A DNA stretch of 64,000 bases from contig CAYNEI010000006.1 of assembly GCA_964396185.1 (NCBI GenBank), positions 1 to 64,000 of the forward strand, in the 5' to 3' direction. The stretch is from CAYNEI01 sp964396185 (GTDB lineage: Archaea; Thermoplasmatota; SW-10-69-26). Below the pieces are notes generated by a model, which had not been told where the DNA came from, ran no database searches, and saw only the letters and a program-made list of their open reading frames with translations. Positions 61,009-64,000 of the stretch are shown piece by piece. The position numbers were made by a program, and so were the translations under genes. Every line of letters begins with the position of its first letter. Position 1 is the first letter of the stretch.

Positions 61009-61893
61009 TTGGACGCGCGCGTGAGACCGGACGGCGGCGACGGCCTGACCGCGCACATCAGCCTCTCCGGACCCGATCGCAGCGGGGTCGTGGCCCGCGT
61101 CACCCAGTTCCTTTTCGAGCGAGGCGCCAACATCCAGGCCCTCGAGGAGCTCGTCACCCGTGGCCAGTTCCACATGAGCCTCACCTGCACCTGGCCGGAC
61201 GGCACCCTGGACGACGACGCCCAGGCCGAAGCCAGAGGCGGGCTGGAGGCCATCGGCGCCGAGGTAGGCATGGAGACCCGGGTGCGCTTCCAGCAGCCCC
61301 AGCGCCGCCAGCGCATGGCCATCCTGGTGACCAAGGAGCCAGGGTGCCTGGAGGCGCTGCTTGAGGCTCACGAGGCCGGCGAGCTTGCCTGCGACCCCGC
61401 GGTTGTCATCGGCAACCGCGATGACCTCCAGGACCGTGCCGAGCAAGCCGGCCTACCGTTCGTCGAGATCCCCTGGGCGCACCCCAAGCAGGCCGAGGCC
61501 GAGCTCTTGGCCACCCTGGACGACCACGACGTCGACTTCCTCGTGCTGGCCCGGTTCATGCGCATCCTCTCCCCTGAGATCTGCTGGCGCTTCCGGAACA
61601 AGATCATCAACATCCACCCCTCCCTGCTGCCGGCCTTCCCCGGCGCGCGGGCCTACGCCCAGGCGTACAACAAGGGCGTGCGCATCGTGGGAGCCACAGC
61701 CCACTTCGTGACCCCGGATCTCGACCAGGGCCCCATCATCTTCCAGGATGCCTTCCGCGTGACGCCAGAGGAGGAGATCCAGGACATCAAGTCCCAGGGC
61801 CGGGAGATCGAGGCCAAGGTCCTGCTCGAGGCCGTGCGCCTCTACCTCGCCAAGCGTTTGGACGTGCACTGGGGCCGGGTCTGGACGAACTGA
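61009..61893 (+). CDS. purU: formyltetrahydrofolate deformylase PurU
   Basis: 294 residues from TTG at 61009 (GTG at 61021 is alternative). N-terminal ACT domain (AHISLSGPDRSGVVARVTQFLFERGANIQALEEL) followed by a formyltransferase fold: LARFMRILSPEICWRF, the catalytic Asn-His in NIHPSLLPAFPGARAYAQAY, VGATAHFVTPDLDQGPII with the catalytic Asp. The enzyme splits 10-formyl-tetrahydrofolate to formate and THF, which implies folate-based C1 metabolism in this archaeon. The start region is divergent from the secreted-protein gene and the two promoters overlap. Confidence 0.93.
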   Translation: MDARVRPDGGDGLTAHISLSGPDRSGVVARVTQFLFERGANIQALEELVTRGQFHMSLTCTWPDGTLDDDAQAEARGGLEAIGAEVGMETRVRFQQPQRRQRMAILVTKEPGCLEALLEAHEAGELACDPAVVIGNRDDLQDRAEQAGLPFVEIPWAHPKQAEAELLATLDDHDVDFLVLARFMRILSPEICWRFRNKIINIHPSLLPAFPGARAYAQAYNKGVRIVGATAHFVTPDLDQGPIIFQDAFRVTPEEEIQDIKSQGREIEAKVLLEAVRLYLAKRLDVHWGRVWTN

Positions 61894-61996
61894 CCATCCG
61901 CGCACGGTCCTCTGGCCGTCGGCTCCGCTCGCACTGGATGTTTAGGTTGACCGAATGTGAGGCAAGGCTTTTGCGGGGCCTGGCGGCTTGGCGCCC

Positions 61997-62236
61997 ATGG
62001 CTCGGATCGTCGTTTTGGAAGATACCTCCCCGCTGGTGATCAAGAAGGACGAGATGGAAGGCGATGTCGTCGCCGTGTGCCGGTGCGGGCTGTCTGCAGG
62101 TTGGCCCATGTGCGATGGAAGCCACAACGCGGCCTCCGATGAGGACGAGGCGTCGCTGTCCAAGTACGAGCGTGAGGGCGGCGAGCTTCAACGGAGCCCT
62201 GCAGGGGACGTCGAAGGCGCAGACCCGAGGGCCTAG
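61997..62236 (+). CDS. CDGSH iron-sulfur domain protein
   Basis: 79 residues from the ATG at 61997. One CDGSH motif is present: CRCGLSAGWPMCDGSHN, giving the Cys3-His1 ligand set for a 2Fe-2S cluster. The flanks (PLVIKKDEMEGDVVAV, ASDEDEASLSKYEREGG) match stand-alone archaeal CDGSH proteins that probably move electrons or sense redox. A TATA-like GCTTTTGC lies about 26 bases upstream. The gene follows purU but is not overlapping. Confidence 0.9.
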   Translation: MARIVVLEDTSPLVIKKDEMEGDVVAVCRCGLSAGWPMCDGSHNAASDEDEASLSKYEREGGELQRSPAGDVEGADPRA

Positions 62237-62393
62237 ATCCGGGCAACCGGGCTAGCATCCGAGCACTCTCGCGAGACGACGCGATCCCCACGGGCCGGGT
62301 CCAACCGAGGCTCGAAGGGGATCGACGCGTTCGCTGTCGGTTCAGACCAAGTGACCGTTCGTAGGAGACGGCGCGGGGGCACGCCGGGGGGGA

Positions 62394-62609
62394 TCAGGAG
62401 AATGGGCCGGTGGCGTGCTTGTCGGGGTTGAAGCCCTGGTACTCGGAGCGATCCCAGGACTGCTTCTTGGGAGCGCTGCCGCCGCGCGCCCGGGAAGCCT
62501 TCTTCTTGTCGTAGCACGACTTACAGTAGACAGGGCGCCCTTTCGTGGGCTTGAACGGGACAGTCGTTTTCTTCTCGCACGCAGAGCAAGTGACCTCGGT
62601 TTGGACCAT
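62394..62609 (-). CDS. small zinc-ribbon protein
   Basis: 71 residues. Two CxxC knuckles (VTCSACEKKTTVPF and VYCKSCYDKKK) 18 residues apart make one zinc ribbon of the CxxC-x17-18-CxxC type. A basic Lys/Arg/Ser linker and a hydrophilic tail follow. Such proteins are often nucleic-acid-binding, but the function is unknown. A clear TATA (CTTATAG, minus strand, 62631-62637) lies about 25 bases upstream of the ATG. Confidence 0.85.
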   Translation of the reverse strand: MVQTEVTCSACEKKTTVPFKPTKGRPVYCKSCYDKKKASRARGGSAPKKQSWDRSEYQGFNPDKHATGPFS

Positions 62610-62900
62610 ACTTCCATCGACGGTCCAATCCTATAAGAGTGTATGGGTACGGCCAACGTGCCCGGTCGGACCCATTGGCCGTCCCTGAGCGCCATGTACG
62701 GCGGCGCTAGAGGGTGGTTGGAGGGACGGGGGGACTGCTGAGGCTGATAGCTAGCACACCCAAAATCGAAGAGAAGGAAGGAGACGGTTCGCGCCCGCCG
62801 TCGGCGGGCGCTCCCGTACGTGGTCGAGGGCCGAGCGATCGGTCCTTGATCTCCAAATCTGCCCGGATCGGAGACCCGGGCACTCTGGACATCGACTGAG
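62610..62900. other. 291-base gap downstream of EF-1alpha with hairpins
   Basis: Contains the zinc-ribbon TATA (62631-62637); a bulged inverted repeat around ACGGCCAA (62649-62656) and TTGGCCGT (62675-62682); and a very stable 9-bp hairpin GCGCCCGCC-GTC-GGCGGGCGC (62791-62811). On the minus strand the latter is followed by a pyrimidine-rich run ending in ATTTTGGG and may terminate the EF-1alpha transcript. I searched for a tRNA and did not find a credible cloverleaf. Confidence 0.55.
62791..62811 (-). terminator. GC hairpin downstream of EF-1alpha
   Basis: 9-bp perfect stem with 3-nt loop about 90 bases past the EF-1alpha stop codon, followed on the minus strand by a CT-rich stretch with TTTT about 25 bases later. 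Confidence 0.45.
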
Positions 62901-64000
62901 CTACCGGTCCTCGATCTCCAGACACATGCCAGCAGCGACGGTCTGGCCCATGTCACGGATCGCGAACCGGCTCATGTGCGGGTTGTCCTTGGTGGTCTCC
63001 AAGGCGACCGGGCGCGTCGGGCGGATCTTGACGATGCCGATGTCACCGGTCTTGAGGAAGTCCGGGGACTCCTCCTTGGTCTGGCCGGTCTTCGGGTCCT
63101 TCTTCTCAAGGAGCTCCTCGAACTGGCAGGCCACCTGGCTCGTGTGGATGTGGAACACCGGGGTGTAGCCGACCGCGATGACGCTGGGGTGGTTGAGCAC
63201 CGCGACCTGCGCCTTGAAGGTCTTGGCCACGCGCGGGGGGTCGTCCGGGTGACCGGCGACGTCGCCGCGGCGGATGTCCTTCTTGCCCACGCCTCGCACG
63301 TTGAACCCGATGTTGTCGCCGGGCTCGGCCTTCTCGTACTCCTCGTGGTGCATCTCGATGGACTTGCACTCGCCCGTGGAGTCCGAGGGCTGGAAGGTCA
63401 GCGTGTCGTTGAGCTTGAGGATACCCGTCTCGACACGACCGACCGGGACCGTACCGATGCCCGTGATGCTGTAGACGTCCTGGATCGGGATCCGGAGCGC
63501 CGTGTCCGTGGGCTTGGTGGGCTCTTCAAGGTTGTTGAGGGCCTCGAGCAGGGTGTTCTTGGCCCAGCCCATCTCGCCCTTCTTCGCGATGTTCTCGCCC
63601 TTGAGCGAGGAGATCGGGATGAAGGGGATGGTGTCGGCCTTGATGCCGACCATCTGGGCCAGCTTACCGACTTCCTCCTTGATCTTGTTGAACTTGGACT
63701 CGTCGTAGTCCACCATGTCCATCTTGTTGACGGCCACGATGAGCTGCGGGACACCGAGGGTGCGGGCCAGGAACATGTGCTCCTTGGTCTGGGCCATGAC
63801 ACCGTCGTTGGCTGCCACGACGAGGACCGCCGCGTCGGCCTGGCTGGTGCCGGTGATCATGTTCTTGACGAAGTCACGGTGCCCGGGAGCGTCGATGATC
63901 GTGAAGAAGTACTTGTCCGTGTCGAACTTCTTGTGGGCGATGTCGATGGTGACACCGCGCTCACGCTCCTCCTTCAGGTTGTCCATGACGTAGGCGAACT
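62901..64000 (-). CDS. tuf: elongation factor 1-alpha (aEF-1A), 5' end cut by window
   Basis: 366 residues are visible; the gene continues past the window edge, so the G1 P-loop is missing. Visible: [16 protein letters not shown] (G2 region), [11 protein letters not shown] (G3), NKMDMVDY (G4) and the SSL of G5, then domains II and III ([50 protein letters not shown]). The sequence is archaeal/eukaryal EF-1alpha rather than bacterial EF-Tu. It delivers aminoacyl-tRNA to the ribosome with GTP. It is the clearest marker that this is an archaeal genome. Confidence 0.98.
   Translation of the reverse strand, partial: FAYVMDNLKEERERGVTIDIAHKKFDTDKYFFTIIDAPGHRDFVKNMITGTSQADAAVLVVAANDGVMAQTKEHMFLARTLGVPQLIVAVNKMDMVDYDESKFNKIKEEVGKLAQMVGIKADTIPFIPISSLKGENIAKKGEMGWAKNTLLEALNNLEEPTKPTDTALRIPIQDVYSITGIGTVPVGRVETGILKLNDTLTFQPSDSTGECKSIEMHHEEYEKAEPGDNIGFNVRGVGKKDIRRGDVAGHPDDPPRVAKTFKAQVAVLNHPSVIAVGYTPVFHIHTSQVACQFEELLEKKDPKTGQTKEESPDFLKTGDIGIVKIRPTRPVALETTKDNPHMSRFAIRDMGQTVAAGMCLEIEDR

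Noticed and set aside
62640..62900. Possible tRNA next to EF-1alpha
   Set aside because: Hairpins are present on both strands, but no cloverleaf with a T-loop GGTTCRA and matching acceptor stem can be drawn.

Overview
The window is about 64 kb of GC-rich archaeal DNA. The clearest marker is the archaeal/eukaryal-type elongation factor 1-alpha at the right end. It is supported by a PIN-ATPase-KH protein of the PINA type, a TrmB regulator, and TATA boxes centred about 25-28 bases upstream of start codons, many of which look leaderless. Lipoproteins carry ordinary Sec-type signal peptides with a lipobox and no twin arginine, and the proteins are only moderately acidic, so a classical haloarchaeon is unlikely. 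A high-GC member of the Thermoplasmatota side of the Euryarchaeota is my inference, not something the sequence proves.

Left part (1-6.7 kb): the tail of a surface protein, a winged-helix/RelE-like pair, a BNR-repeat lipoprotein, a membrane-tethered regulator with two cytoplasmic winged helices, an orphan MNT nucleotidyltransferase and a second BNR lipoprotein. Centre-left (6.9-23.8 kb): two co-directional gene runs in which each gene overlaps the next by four bases (ATGA/GTGA). Run 1 has an S15 peptidase, an S12 serine hydrolase, a DUF2306-like membrane protein and a subtilisin-like lipoprotein. Run 2 has four paralogous receptor-like proteins (PQQ-type propeller, PKD domain, one membrane helix, conserved cytoplasmic helical tail), another S12 hydrolase and a small lipoprotein. 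This is the best candidate for an undescribed system: a cell-surface peptide-processing or sensing island.

Middle (23.8-41.8 kb): two divergent toxin-antitoxin modules, a methyltransferase, an acetyl-CoA-synthetase-like enzyme, another BNR lipoprotein, PINA, a LamG surface protein, a thioesterase, a sugar dehydrogenase-like lipoprotein, a cysteine desulfurase operon with a small TBP-repeat-like protein, two winged-helix regulators and an EVE protein. Right part (41.9-64 kb): a second S15 hydrolase; a DNA-repair neighbourhood with uvrC, a SMUG1-type uracil glycosylase, uvrA and uvrB; two UPF0104 flippase-like proteins; an ABC exporter with a divergent TrmB regulator; a BNR/PKD lipoprotein; an ACT protein; purU; a CDGSH protein; a zinc ribbon; and EF-1alpha.

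A family of intergenic hairpins built from short imperfect repeats (classes such as ACGAAGGAC, CACAGGGG, CGCGGAG, ACGGAG) lies beside uvrA, uvrB and uvrC and at several other gene ends. Long ORFs antiparallel to real genes are abundant because of the high GC and were left out.
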